Below are positions 36,906-46,497 of a DNA stretch of 64,000 nucleotides, one piece after another (positions within the stretch are counted from its first letter, which is position 1; each line of letters begins with the position of its first letter). The position numbers and the translations under genes are program-made. This DNA is from Xanthomonas hortorum pv. pelargonii (lineage in GTDB: Bacteria > Pseudomonadota > Gammaproteobacteria > Xanthomonadales > Xanthomonadaceae), in contig NZ_CP098604.1 in the NCBI RefSeq assembly GCF_024499015.1, forward strand, positions 4,774,001 through 4,838,000, in the 5' to 3' direction. Under the pieces are notes generated by a model that worked only from the letters and a program-made list of their open reading frames with translations, made no database searches and was not told where the DNA came from.

Positions 36906-37111
36906 CTGCAGGGCCCTTGCGCGCCCGCCATCGGGGGACACGCTGCAAGTACGGACTGGTTGAACAATGTAGATAGATCACTTGTAGAGCAGATGATCTT
37001 CAGCTTGGCTGCAGGGCCCTTGCCCGCCCGCCATCGGGGGACACGCTGCAAGTACGGACTGGTTGAACAATGTAGATAGATCACTTGTAGAGCAGGTGAT
37101 CTTCAGCTTTG
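36906..37111. repeat. tandem duplication, two 103-base units
   Basis: Two units of 103 bases (36906-37008, 37009-37111) differ at only a few positions. Each begins CTGCAGGGCCCTTG and contains ACTGGTTGAACAATGTAGAT. A third copy begins at 37112 but changes after about 40 bases into the full hairpin element. Together with 36796-36905 this stretch has no supported gene. Confidence 0.8.
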
Positions 37112-37120
37112 CTGCAGGGC

Positions 37121-37222
37121 CCTTGCCCGCCCACCATCGCGGGACACGCTGCAAGTACGTCCTTGTAAGCTCTTACGCGGCATCCATGCCGCGTAAGGTC
37201 CCGCGACGGTGGGCGGGCAAGG
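37121..37222. repeat. nested-hairpin intergenic element, copy A1
   Basis: A 25-base outer stem (37121-37145 with 37198-37222, one mismatch, starting CCTTGCCCGCCCACC) encloses a perfect inner 12-base stem, CTTACGCGGCAT (37172-37183) with ATGCCGCGTAAG (37186-37197). Copies A2, A3 and A4 are nearly identical. Confidence 0.85.
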
Positions 37223-37288
37223 ACCCGTCGAGATTGTCGGTGTGCATGGTTTTAAACAAAGCAACCGATCAACTCTCTGGTGCGGTGT

Positions 37289-37377
37289 CCTCACCGATTG
37301 CGGGACCGTGTGGCGGCATGGATACCGCCACCGAGCCTCCATGGACGGATTCACGGCGTGTCCCGCGAGCGGTGAGG
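37289..37377. repeat. nested-hairpin element, diverged inverted form B1
   Basis: Outer arms 37289-37306 and 37360-37377 pair imperfectly around an inner GTGGCGG/CCGCCAC stem (37310-37316, 37325-37331). It resembles the A elements read in the opposite orientation. B2 lies at 48550-48638. Confidence 0.7.
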
Positions 37378-37424
37378 GCACAGTGCCCTCGACGCACTCG
37401 ACTTCTTCGCGTTTGCTGCAGGGC

Positions 37425-37526
37425 CCTTGCCCGCCCACCATCGCGGGACACGCCGCAAGTACGTCCATGTAGGCTCTTACGCGGCCTCCATGCCGCGTAA
37501 GGTCCCGCGACGGTGGGCGGGCAAGG
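37425..37526. repeat. nested-hairpin intergenic element, copy A2
   Basis: It has the same 25-base outer arms as A1 (37425-37449 with 37502-37526). The inner stem has one changed base. Downstream flank GTCGAGATGGTCGGT is also shared with A1. 37527-37717 holds no supported gene. Confidence 0.85.
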
Positions 37527-37717
37527 ACCAGTCGAGATGGTCGGTATGCTTAGCTCTTCTCAAAGCGATCAGCAAACTGTCTGGTGCGGTGAGGGCATCG
37601 CACGCTCGACCGACTCACGCGCCCTCACACAAGCGCCCGTCGCGCAGTTGATACAACGGACGAAAGACCATGCCGCTCGCAGCGCTTTGCCGCACTGCGA
37701 GCGACGAGGCCGTGCGC

Positions 37718-39673
37718 TTAGGCCTTGCCCAACTTCACCGCCACCGGGTCACCGGTGAGATAGCCCACCGCCGCGCCGAAGCGGTTCTTGTAGTTGGCGC
37801 GGATCAGCGGATCCAGGGTCGCCTTGACGGTGTCGTGCAGCGGGCTTTCCCAGTCGCCGGGGTGCTGGAAATTACTCATCACGTAGGTCCAGCCGTGGAT
37901 CTCGTCGACTGCATGCAGACCGGTGGATTCGGCGCCGGCAGGCACCGACAGCACACGCGTCAGCGTGCCGCTGTCCACGTTGTAGGCCCACAGGAAATTG
38001 TTGACGTGCAGGCTGCTGTCTTCGCCGATGAACAGGGTGCGCAGGCTTTCGGAGAACTTGAGGTTGTCCGGGTTGGCCAGGCGTTCCGGGTCGGCCAGGT
38101 TGCCCAGCGCATCGGCCTTAGCCAGGTCGTGGCCGGTCAGCGCGGCCGGAGCGGCCATGTCGATCGGTACCCACTCGCTGTGAATCGGCGCGCCGCTGCT
38201 GTCGTGGCGGCCGCCGCGCAGGTTGAGCGCATACACCGCACCGGAGTCCGGGCCTTGTACTTTCACATCGCCCGAGCCGTCGCGCATGCTGGTGACGATG
38301 TAGGACATCGCCATGTAGGCGATCTTGTCGCGGGCATTGACGGTGGTGCCTTCGAGTTTGGTGAAGCCCAGGCTGCCGCCGGCCAGCGCCGCGTAGCGAT
38401 GGGTTTCCAGATAGGTGGCTGCCTTCTCCATGCCGGGCTTGATGCGGATCCAGTTGAAGGTGCCGTTGAACGGGATCTTGGTGAAGGAGGCATCGCCCGG
38501 GTCGCTCAGATGCACGTCGAGGATGTCGGCGGCGGTGAGGCGATCGGCCAGGGCCTGGATTTCGGCGCTGGTGGCGTGGCCGAGCTTGATCCAGCTCAGC
38601 GTGGCGGCGCCCGGGCCGACGCCCGAGGTCTGGTGCCATTTGCCGACGTACAGCGTGCCGGCCGATAGATCCGCCTTGCGGTCGGCAATGAACATGAACA
38701 ACCCGCCGTTGGTGGCGTCGTCGCCCATCAGCACGGTGCGTTGGTCGGGCATCACCTGCACCAGTTCGTGCGAGATGCGGCCCAGGCAATAGTGCTTGCG
38801 TACGCTGCCCGTGCCGTCCGGGTGCACGGTGATCTCCGGCAGGTGGCCGTAGTGGTACGGATTGGCTTTCTCCGGATCGCCGTACAGATGGGTGCTGTAG
38901 CTGCGGAACTGGGTGTTGCCGGCCAGCGCGGTGGCGTCGGGTTCGTACTCTTCGCTGGACAGGTGGGTATTCCACGGCGACAGGCTGGCGCCGCAGGTGG
39001 TCCACAGCCCATGCACCGGCGCGGTGTCCACGTTGTGGTACTTCACCAGCGACAGCTTGCCGGTAGCCGGGTCCTGATCCAGCGTCAGCACCGCGATCGG
39101 CGCCGGCAAATGGCGGTTGGTGTCGTTGCCGGCCTGGTCGCGGGTGGTGTATTCGAACTGCACCACCGCAAACACGTGATTGCCCTTGACCCCGGGCACC
39201 TTGGCATTGGGCAGGGTCAGCAGCGAGGAGCCGTCCGGGCAATCGGAAAAGAACGGGCGTTCGGCACCGGGTTTGGAGCGGTCGATGATCGGCCGGTGCT
39301 GGATGTCGTAATAGCCGCCAGCCAGCACGCTGCCGCCCTTGCCGTCTGGTACCTGGTCGCCGGTGACGAAGAACGGGTGATAGGCCAGGTCGTAGCGTTG
39401 GGTGCTGCCGTCGCTACGGGCGATGGTCAGTGCCGAGCCGACCGTGGTGGTGGCCATGGCAGCCGGGTTGGCCAGACTGGGCGCGGGCATGCCATGGAAC
39501 GTGGCCGAGACCAACTGGGTCGGATTTTCCGAGGGCCGTAACGGGCGTGCAGCCAAGGCGGCGCCACCGAGTTGCTGCAGGGCGGCGGCACTGGCGCTGC
39601 CGAGCGGCAACAGGGGGACGGACGCCAGCAGTTGCATGAGGCGGCGGCGGGCGGGATCGGGGGAGGCAGACAT
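37718..39673 (-). CDS. phoX: PhoX-like alkaline phosphatase (DUF839), Tat-exported
   Basis: This is a calcium-dependent phosphatase of the PhoX/DUF839 family, likely periplasmic, releasing phosphate from organic esters. The product is 651 residues. The N-terminus has a twin-arginine signal (PARRRLMQLLASVPLLPLG). Core stretches include LVSATFHGMPAP, SPWNTHLSSEEYEPD, GRISHELVQVMPDQRTVLMG, TFNWIRIKPG and FSESLRTLFIGEDSS; the acidic EEYEPD and GEDSS regions fit metal binding. The ATG at 39673 has GGAG upstream. A candidate Pho box lies 76 bases upstream. Some DUF839 proteins have no shown activity, so the enzyme name is moderate. Confidence 0.82.
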   Translation of the reverse strand: MSASPDPARRRLMQLLASVPLLPLGSASAAALQQLGGAALAARPLRPSENPTQLVSATFHGMPAPSLANPAAMATTTVGSALTIARSDGSTQRYDLAYHPFFVTGDQVPDGKGGSVLAGGYYDIQHRPIIDRSKPGAERPFFSDCPDGSSLLTLPNAKVPGVKGNHVFAVVQFEYTTRDQAGNDTNRHLPAPIAVLTLDQDPATGKLSLVKYHNVDTAPVHGLWTTCGASLSPWNTHLSSEEYEPDATALAGNTQFRSYSTHLYGDPEKANPYHYGHLPEITVHPDGTGSVRKHYCLGRISHELVQVMPDQRTVLMGDDATNGGLFMFIADRKADLSAGTLYVGKWHQTSGVGPGAATLSWIKLGHATSAEIQALADRLTAADILDVHLSDPGDASFTKIPFNGTFNWIRIKPGMEKAATYLETHRYAALAGGSLGFTKLEGTTVNARDKIAYMAMSYIVTSMRDGSGDVKVQGPDSGAVYALNLRGGRHDSSGAPIHSEWVPIDMAAPAALTGHDLAKADALGNLADPERLANPDNLKFSESLRTLFIGEDSSLHVNNFLWAYNVDSGTLTRVLSVPAGAESTGLHAVDEIHGWTYVMSNFQHPGDWESPLHDTVKATLDPLIRANYKNRFGAAVGYLTGDPVAVKLGKA

Positions 39674-39748
39674 CGAAACTCCAGGCAAAGACAACGATCA
39701 ACGATGGCCTGCGGCGCATCGGCAAGCCGGTCACGCTAGGCCGGCCGT

Positions 39749-39766
39749 ATGACAGTTGTTTGACGA
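39749..39766 (-). promoter_or_regulatory. candidate Pho box upstream of phoX
   Basis: On the minus strand TCGTCAA-ACAA-CTGTCAT gives two 7-base half-sites at 11-base spacing, one a perfect CTGTCAT and the other keeping GTCA. This matches the PhoB consensus layout. It sits 76 bases before the phoX start. Confidence 0.55.
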
Positions 39767-40108
39767 CGGGCTCACCCGTTGGCTGGGGTTTGGATGTGCG
39801 CATCGCAGCGGACCCGACCACGCTGTATCGATACGGTCCGGCTGCGCATCCCTGACAGCACCGAGTGGTGCGATGCAACAAAGTGCACGTTTGTCGAATG
39901 CCAAGCAGCGCGCTGGATTCGGCGGTTTTCCGTGGTTTGACAGGTGCTGCCGGTATTCCAAGGCTATAGCCGCGGCCAATAAGTTGCCGGCCATTTGGCA
40001 TACGGGCTGGCGCGGTTGACAGGGTAGGGGAATCACGCAAGCGTACGCCGCCTAATGGCCTGCGGCGTCACGCATCGCCGTGGGGAGAACCACCTGGAGA
40101 CCTGGATC
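39767..40108. other. divergent intergenic region, no supported gene
   Basis: This region separates phoX and the GH3 gene and must hold both promoters. TTGACA appears twice, near 39937 and near 40016, but I see no well-spaced -10. No copy of the xyloglucan-locus operator is present. Confidence 0.4.
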
Positions 40109-42721
40109 TTGGACAAGCTGCTTCGTCGTACCGCCGCGCCCGTCGCGCGTCGTGCCCTCTCTCTGGCCACCGCCGCCGCGGTGCTGATGCTGGCTGCCTG
40201 CCAAGGCAAGGACACCGCTGCCGAGGCGAGCAAGACCACACCGGCTGCCGCACCCGCCGAGGCGTCCACCGCGATCCATCCAGACCAGTGGCCGTCGCCG
40301 AAGTGGCCGTTCGCGCAGGACCAGGCCCTGGAGCAGCGCATCACCGATGTGATGGCCAAGATGAGCGTCGAAGAGAAGGTCGCACAGACCATCCAGGGCG
40401 ACATCGCCAGCATGACCCCGGACGATGTGCGCAAGTACCGCATCGGCTCGGTGCTGGCCGGCGGCAATTCCGATCCGGGCGGCAAGTACAACGCCAGCCC
40501 GGCCGAGTGGCTGAAGCTGGCTGACGCGTTCTATGAAGCGTCGATGGACACCTCCAAGGGCGGCAACGCGATCCCGATCATCTTCGGCATCGATGCGGTG
40601 CACGGCCAGAGCAATATCGTCGGCGCCACGTTGTTCCCGCACAACATCGGCCTGGGCGCCACGCGCAACCCGGAGCTGATCAAGCAGATCGGCGAAGTCA
40701 CCGCTGCCGAAACCCGCGTCACCGGCATGGAGTGGACCTTCGCGCCGACCGTGGCGGTGCCGCAGGACGACCGCTGGGGCCGTAGCTACGAAGGCTATTC
40801 TGAGTCGCCGGACGTGGTGGCCAGCTTCGCCGGCAAGATGGTCGAAGGTTTGCAGGGCGTGCCGGGTACGCCGCAGTTCCTCGACGGCAGCCACGTGATT
40901 TCCTCGGTGAAGCATTTCGTCGGCGACGGCGGCACCACCGACGGCAAGGACCAGGGCGACACCAAGGTGTCCGAAGCCACCATGCGCGATATCCACGCCG
41001 CCGGTTACCCGCCGGCGATCGCGGCCGGTGCGCAGACGGTGATGGCCTCGTTCAACAGCTTCAACGGCGAAAAGATGCACGGCAACAAGGTCATGCTGAC
41101 CGACGTGCTCAAGGGCCGCATGAACTTCGGCGGTTTCGTGGTTGGCGACTGGAATGGCCACGGCCAGGTCAAGGGCTGCACCAACGAAAACTGCCCGGCC
41201 TCGTTCATTGCCGGCGTCGACATGGCGATGGCCTCCGACAGCTGGAAGGGCATCTACGACACCGAACTGGCGGCGGTGAAGTCGGGTCAGATCTCGGCCG
41301 AGCGCCTGGACGATGCGGTGCGACGCATCCTGCGCGTCAAGCTGCGTCTGGGCCTGTTCGAAGCCGGCAAGCCGTCCAAGCGCCCGCTCGGCGGCAAGTA
41401 CGAATTGCTGGGCGCGCCGGAACATCGCGCGATCGCCCGTCAGGCCGTGCGCGAGTCGCTGGTGCTGTTGAAGAACCAGGCCGGCATCCTGCCGCTGGAC
41501 CCGAAAAAGCGCGTGCTGGTGGTTGGCGACGGTGCCAACGACATGGGCAAGCAGTCCGGCGGTTGGACGCTGAACTGGCAGGGCACCGGCACAAAGCGCA
41601 GCGACTACCCCAATGGCAACACCATCTGGGAAGGTCTGGACAAGCAGATCAAGGCGGCCGGCGGCAAGGCCGAGCTGGCAGTCGATGGTGCTTACAAGAC
41701 CAAGCCGGACGTGGCGGTGGTGGTATTCGGCGAGAATCCGTACGCCGAGTTCCAGGGCGACATCGCCACTCTGCTGTACAAGCCGGGTGACGAGAGCGAA
41801 CTGGCATTGATCAAGAAGCTCAAAGCCGAGGGCATCCCGGTGGTGGCGGTGTTCCTGAGCGGACGTCCGTTGTGGATGAACCAGTACATCAACGCGGCCG
41901 ATGCGTTCGTCGCCGCCTGGTTGCCGGGTTCGGAAGGCGAGGGCATTGCCGACGTACTGCTGCGCAAGGCCGATGGCACGGTACAGAACGACTTCAAGGG
42001 CAAGCTCAGCTTCTCCTGGCCCAAGACGGCGGTGCAGTTCGCCAACAACGTCGGCCAAAAGGATTACGACCCGCAGTTCAAGTTCGGCTTCGGCCTGACC
42101 TACGCCGACAAGGGCGACCTGGCCGCACTGCCGGAGGAATCGGGCGTGTCCGGCGAGCAGTCGGTGGGCGGGGTGTACTTCGTGCGCGGCAAGCCGGCGC
42201 TCGGCATTGTGATGCAGCTGTCCAACGCCGGCCAGGCCAACATGCCGGCGACCACGCTGCCGGTGGGTCTGTCCGATGGCAGCCTGAAGATGACCGCCGT
42301 CGATCACAAGGCGCAGGAAGATGCGCGGCGTCTGGTCTGGTCCGGGGCCAAGGCCTCCAGCGTGCTGCTGGTCTCCGGCAAGCCGGTGGACGTGTCGCGT
42401 GAGAGCAACGGCGATGTGCAGTTGCAGCTGACCGTGCGCCGCGACAGTGCAGTGACTGCGCCGGTGTGGCTGGGCGTGGGCTGCGGCGACAAGTGCGGCG
42501 GCCGTGTCGATGCGCAGAAGACCCTGGCCGCGCTGCCGCAAGGCCAGTGGAAGGTGGTCGGCGTGCCGTTGAAGTGCTTCGCAGTGGCCGGTGCCGATGT
42601 GACCAAGCTGAGCCAGGTCGCCAGCATCGAAAGCGGCGCAGCGCTGGACCTGTCGATCTCCAAGATCGCGCTGGGCGCACTCAACGAAGCCGAAGTCACG
42701 CTCGACTGCCCGGTCAAGTAA
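40109..42721 (+). CDS. GH3 1,4-beta-D-glucan glucohydrolase, lipoprotein
   Basis: The enzyme releases glucose from the non-reducing ends of cello-oligosaccharides and related beta-glucans. The product is about 870 residues. A lipobox LMLAAC predicts an outer membrane or periplasmic lipoprotein. The GH3 N-terminal barrel shows GIDAVHGQSNIVGATLFPHN, SSVKHFVGDGGTTDG and the nucleophile about Asp347 in GFVVGDWNGHG. The C-terminal domain has ESLVLLKNQAGILPL and a long beta extension after about 690. The start is uncertain: TTG 40109 gives a clean signal peptide, and ATG 40055 is an in-frame alternative. A hairpin follows at 42726 and a sugar symporter gene comes next. It may finish the glucan backbone left by GH74. 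Confidence 0.9.
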   Translation: MDKLLRRTAAPVARRALSLATAAAVLMLAACQGKDTAAEASKTTPAAAPAEASTAIHPDQWPSPKWPFAQDQALEQRITDVMAKMSVEEKVAQTIQGDIASMTPDDVRKYRIGSVLAGGNSDPGGKYNASPAEWLKLADAFYEASMDTSKGGNAIPIIFGIDAVHGQSNIVGATLFPHNIGLGATRNPELIKQIGEVTAAETRVTGMEWTFAPTVAVPQDDRWGRSYEGYSESPDVVASFAGKMVEGLQGVPGTPQFLDGSHVISSVKHFVGDGGTTDGKDQGDTKVSEATMRDIHAAGYPPAIAAGAQTVMASFNSFNGEKMHGNKVMLTDVLKGRMNFGGFVVGDWNGHGQVKGCTNENCPASFIAGVDMAMASDSWKGIYDTELAAVKSGQISAERLDDAVRRILRVKLRLGLFEAGKPSKRPLGGKYELLGAPEHRAIARQAVRESLVLLKNQAGILPLDPKKRVLVVGDGANDMGKQSGGWTLNWQGTGTKRSDYPNGNTIWEGLDKQIKAAGGKAELAVDGAYKTKPDVAVVVFGENPYAEFQGDIATLLYKPGDESELALIKKLKAEGIPVVAVFLSGRPLWMNQYINAADAFVAAWLPGSEGEGIADVLLRKADGTVQNDFKGKLSFSWPKTAVQFANNVGQKDYDPQFKFGFGLTYADKGDLAALPEESGVSGEQSVGGVYFVRGKPALGIVMQLSNAGQANMPATTLPVGLSDGSLKMTAVDHKAQEDARRLVWSGAKASSVLLVSGKPVDVSRESNGDVQLQLTVRRDSAVTAPVWLGVGCGDKCGGRVDAQKTLAALPQGQWKVVGVPLKCFAVAGADVTKLSQVASIESGAALDLSISKIALGALNEAEVTLDCPVK

Positions 42722-42725
42722 GCAG

Positions 42726-42751
42726 CACTCCCGCGCGCGCTTGCGGGAGTG
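42726..42751 (+). terminator. hairpin after GH3 gene
   Basis: CACTCCCGC (42726-42734) pairs with GCGGGAGTG (42743-42751) around an eight-base loop. No T-run follows, so it may be a weak terminator or an mRNA 3' stabiliser. Confidence 0.5.
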
Positions 42752-42976
42752 TGCAGGTAATCAAGCAACACACGCGTCGCCGGCCCCGGCGACGTGTTAC
42801 AGCGGCCACCCTCGGGGGTGGTGTCATCAGCCGCCGCGGGACGCGCGCGTCGATCGGCCGGGAAGGCCTGCAGCTGCGGTTCGCCGCGCTGCCGTCATGC
42901 ACACGGTGCGGGCGGCGGCAGTGTGCAGGCTTGTCCGGTCCACGACGCACACCCCAGAGCCAGACAGGAGAGTGCA

Positions 42977-44539
42977 GTGGGTTTGGCGACGTTGGATATC
43001 GTGATTGTGCTGGTCTATCTGACCGGCATCTTCGTGCTCGCGCAGTGGGTCTCGCGCGAGAAGGCAGGCCACACCAAGAGCGCCGAGGATTACTTCCTGG
43101 CGAGCAAGTCGTTGCCGTGGTGGGCGATCGGCGCCTCGCTGATTGCCGCGAACATCTCGGCCGAACAGATCATCGGCATGGCCGGTTCCGGCTATGCGAT
43201 CGGTCTGGCGATCGCCTCCTACGAATGGATGGCGGCGCTGACGCTGTTGATCGTCGGCAAGTTCTTTCTGCCGATCTTCCTGCGCAACGGCATCTACACC
43301 ATGCCGCAGTTCCTAGAACAGCGGTACGGCAAGTGGATCCGCACGCTGATGGCGGTGTTCTGGCTGCTGCTGTACGTGTTCGTCAATCTCACCTCGATCC
43401 TGTGGCTGGGGTCGATCGCGGTCAGCCAGGTCACCGGCATGGACCAGACCCTGGCGCTGACGCTGATCGGCGTGTTCGCGCTGGTGTATCAGTTGTACGG
43501 CGGTCTGAAGGCGGTGGCGCTGACCGATATCGTGCAGGTCACGCTGCTGGTGCTGGGCGGACTGCTGGTGGCGGGCCTGACCCTGGCGCGGATCGGCGAT
43601 GGCGCCGGCGTGCTGGCCGGCTTCAAGCAGCTATGGAGTGCGCACCCCGAGCACTTCCACATGATCCTGAGCAAGGACAACCCGTTCTACAAGGACCTGC
43701 CCGGCCTGAGCGTGCTGCTCGGCGGTCTGTGGGTGATGAACATCAGTTACTGGGGTTTCAACCAGTACATCATCCAGCGCGCGCTGGCGGCCAAGAACAT
43801 CGGTGAGGCGCAGAAGGGCATGGTGTTCGCGGCGTTCCTGAAGCTGCTGATGCCGTTGGTGATCGTGGTGCCGGGCATTGCCGCAGTGGTGCTGGCGCCG
43901 GATCTGGCCAAGCCCGACCAGGCCTATCCGACCATGATGCAGCTGCTGCCGACCGGCATCCTGGGGCTGGTGTTCGCAGCCCTGGTGGCGGCGATCGTGG
44001 CCTCGCTGGCCTCCAAGATCAATTCGGTGGCGACCATCTTCACCCTGGATTTCTACGCCAAGTTCCGCCCGCAGACCGAGCAGAAGCAGTTGGTGCGCGT
44101 GGGCCGCATCGTGGCCATCGTGGCGGTGGTGATCGGCATCCTCACCGCGCGGCCGCTGCTGGGCAACTTCGATCAGGGCTTCCAGTTCATCCAGGAATTC
44201 ACCGGCTTCTTTACCCCAGGCGTGGTGGTGATCTTCATGCTCGGGCTGTTCTGGAAGCGTGCCAACGAAGCCGGCGCACTGACCGCGGCGATCGGCTCGG
44301 TGGTGCTGTCGTTCGCGCTCAAGTTCGCCTGGCCGGAACTGCCGTTCATGGACCGCATCGGCGTGGTGTTCGTGGCGGCGCTGGTGCTGGCGGTGCTGGT
44401 GTCGTTGATGACCGCGCCCACCCAGGCGCGCGACCTGATCCGTACCGACGATGTGGCCTACGGCACCACGCTGGGCTTCAAGATCGGTGCGATTGGGGTG
44501 GTGGTGATTCTGATCGCGCTGTACGCGGTGTTCTGGTAA
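42977..44539 (+). CDS. sodium/solute symporter (SSS family), probable sugar carrier
   Basis: This is an inner-membrane carrier of the SSS family, close in layout to sodium/galactose and sodium/glucose symporters (vSGLT type). The product is 520 residues with about 14 membrane segments. Family features: DYFLASKSLPWWAIGASLIA, NISAEQIIGMAGSGYAIG in segment 1, YQLYGGLKAVALTDIVQ, SYWGFNQYIIQRALAAKN, and SLASKINSVATIFTLDFY in the sodium-site segment 8. The GTG at 42977 has AGGAGAG upstream; the open frame extends further back without support. The substrate is inferred as a hexose from the family and the adjacent glucosidase. Confidence 0.88.
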   Translation: MGLATLDIVIVLVYLTGIFVLAQWVSREKAGHTKSAEDYFLASKSLPWWAIGASLIAANISAEQIIGMAGSGYAIGLAIASYEWMAALTLLIVGKFFLPIFLRNGIYTMPQFLEQRYGKWIRTLMAVFWLLLYVFVNLTSILWLGSIAVSQVTGMDQTLALTLIGVFALVYQLYGGLKAVALTDIVQVTLLVLGGLLVAGLTLARIGDGAGVLAGFKQLWSAHPEHFHMILSKDNPFYKDLPGLSVLLGGLWVMNISYWGFNQYIIQRALAAKNIGEAQKGMVFAAFLKLLMPLVIVVPGIAAVVLAPDLAKPDQAYPTMMQLLPTGILGLVFAALVAAIVASLASKINSVATIFTLDFYAKFRPQTEQKQLVRVGRIVAIVAVVIGILTARPLLGNFDQGFQFIQEFTGFFTPGVVVIFMLGLFWKRANEAGALTAAIGSVVLSFALKFAWPELPFMDRIGVVFVAALVLAVLVSLMTAPTQARDLIRTDDVAYGTTLGFKIGAIGVVVILIALYAVFW

Positions 44540-44640
44540 TCGCCAACGCAACCGGCTGACATCGGTTGTTGCACGCGGCGCGGCACGCAGGTGTCGCGCC
44601 GCAGTGGTTTGGACGTTGCGGTTTATACGTGACGCAACGA

Positions 44641-46497
44641 TTACACCCGCGCCGCCGCCAGGCTCGCGGCGAGCAGATTGACCGGGGCTTCAAATTGCGC
44701 ATGCCACGGCGTCTGCAGCCAGGTTTCCAACGCGGCGGCCGGCATTGGCTTGGCGATCCAGTAACCCTGGCCTTCGTCACAGCCCCAGGCGCGCAACTGC
44801 GCATACGCCTCGGCCGACTCGATGCCTTCGGCGACCACGCGCTGGCCCAGGCTGTGGCCGAGCTGGATCATCGCCGGCACCAGGGTGCGGTCGGTGCGGC
44901 TGTCCGGCAGCGAGCGGACAAAGGATTGATCGATCTTCAACGAGCTGGCCGGCAGCTGCTTGAGATAGCTGAAATTGCTGTAGCCGGTGCCGAAGTCGTC
45001 GATGGCGATATGCACGCCCAGCGCCGCGATGGCCGCCAATTGCTCGGCCAGATGTTCGGGATGGCGGATCATCGCGCTTTCGGTGAATTCGATTTCCAGC
45101 CGGCGCGGGTCCAGCTTGTGGCGCTCCAATCCACGCTTGAGCAGGCCGGCAAAACCGGGCCGGTCCAGATCGGCGGCCGATACGTTCAAGGCCAGGTTGA
45201 AGTCCAGACCCTGTTGTTGCCAGCGCGCGGCCTGGGCGATGCCGTTGTCGATGACCCAGGCGGTGATGCGATTGATCAGCGCAGTCTTCTCGGCCATCGG
45301 CACGAAGTCGGACGGCATCACCGGGCCGATCATCGGGTGCTGCCAGCGCAGCAGTGCTTCCACCGCCACGCAGCGGTGATCGTGCAGATCCACGCGTGGT
45401 TGATAGTGCAGACGCAACTGACTGGCGCTGTCCAGCGCTGCGGGCAGGGCAGCCAGCAAGCGGAAGGTATTGCGCTGGGCCACGTCGTGCTTGCGCTCGT
45501 ACATGCTCCACGGCAATGCACGCTCGCGTGAGACATCCACCGCGGTGGTGAGTGAGCGGATGGTATCGGCCGCGCCATAGCTGGTCTGCAGCGCAACCGC
45601 GCCGATCGAGGCCACGGCCGTATGCGGAATGCCTTGATGTTCCAGCGGCTCGGCGAAGGCCTTGGAGACCTTGGTGCACAGCGTGGACAAGCGTTGCGTT
45701 TCGGCCTGCGCCAGAAAGCCGAAGGTGGTTGGGTCCAGGCGATACAGCGCGGTGCTGGCCGGCAGATAGGCTGCCAGACGGCGTTGCGCCAGGGCCACAT
45801 AGCCGTCGGCGTAATCCCATCCCAGCGCCTTGACCATGTCGCGGAAGTAATCGCTGCCGCAGATATCCACCGCCACCGCGGTGGTCGCCGGTGCGCCTTC
45901 GCGTTGCGAGAGCCAGGCATCCAGGTCCTCGCCAAAGCGCGATCGATTGGGCAGACCGGTCGGGCCATCGCGATAGGTGGTGCTGCGCAGGTTTTCCACC
46001 CGCAGCACGGCCAGGTCGCGCAGGCCTTCCAACTGGGCGATGGTCGCTGCGTCCAGACCTGGGCGCGGGCTGGTGCCGATCACGCACAAGGTGCCGATGC
46101 TTTGGCCGTCGAGCAGTTTCAGCGGTGCGCCTGCGTAGAAGCGGATGAACGGCGGGCCCAGCACTAGCGGGTTGTCGCAAAAGCGCGGATCCAGCTGCGC
46201 GTCGGGTACCACCATCACCTCGTCGGCGCGGATCGCATGGGCGCAGAACGCCTGGTCGCGCGGGGTTTCCTGCGCCTCCAGACCAATACGCGCCTTGAAC
46301 CACTGGCGGTGCTCGTCCACCAGCGAGACCAGCGCGATTTCCGCACCCAGACTGCGTGCGGCCATCGCGGCGATGGTCTCGAACATCGGGTCCGGTGGCG
46401 AGTCCAGCAGGCACAAGCCACGCAGGACGGCCAGCCGGGTTGACTCATCGGCCATCGGCGGAAGCAGGGATTCGGCAGAGCTGAGCATGGATTGCAT
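44641..46497 (-). CDS. GAF-GGDEF-EAL protein, probable cyclic di-GMP phosphodiesterase
   Basis: The product is 618 residues and cytoplasmic. Domains in order: GAF (about 30-165; FCAHAIRADEVMVVPDAQ, FYAGAPL), a degenerate GGDEF (about 170-320; the signature position reads RLDPTTFGFL, so no cyclase activity is expected), and EAL (about 345-600). The EAL active site appears complete: EALLRW, LNVSA, EFTESAMI, IDDFGTGYSN, LKIDQSFV and AEGIES. It should therefore degrade c-di-GMP, with the GAF and GGDEF parts regulating it. The ATG at 46497 is chosen as it just precedes the GAF domain. In Xanthomonas c-di-GMP controls motility, virulence and wall-degrading enzymes; the next gene is a secreted mannanase, transcribed divergently. 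Confidence 0.9.
   Translation of the reverse strand: MQSMLSSAESLLPPMADESTRLAVLRGLCLLDSPPDPMFETIAAMAARSLGAEIALVSLVDEHRQWFKARIGLEAQETPRDQAFCAHAIRADEVMVVPDAQLDPRFCDNPLVLGPPFIRFYAGAPLKLLDGQSIGTLCVIGTSPRPGLDAATIAQLEGLRDLAVLRVENLRSTTYRDGPTGLPNRSRFGEDLDAWLSQREGAPATTAVAVDICGSDYFRDMVKALGWDYADGYVALAQRRLAAYLPASTALYRLDPTTFGFLAQAETQRLSTLCTKVSKAFAEPLEHQGIPHTAVASIGAVALQTSYGAADTIRSLTTAVDVSRERALPWSMYERKHDVAQRNTFRLLAALPAALDSASQLRLHYQPRVDLHDHRCVAVEALLRWQHPMIGPVMPSDFVPMAEKTALINRITAWVIDNGIAQAARWQQQGLDFNLALNVSAADLDRPGFAGLLKRGLERHKLDPRRLEIEFTESAMIRHPEHLAEQLAAIAALGVHIAIDDFGTGYSNFSYLKQLPASSLKIDQSFVRSLPDSRTDRTLVPAMIQLGHSLGQRVVAEGIESAEAYAQLRAWGCDEGQGYWIAKPMPAAALETWLQTPWHAQFEAPVNLLAASLAAARV

Noticed and set aside
37063..37758. 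Several short frames in the first repeat cluster
   Set aside because: They are translations of the hairpin elements (the peptide PRKVPRRWAGKD recurs in every copy), not genes.
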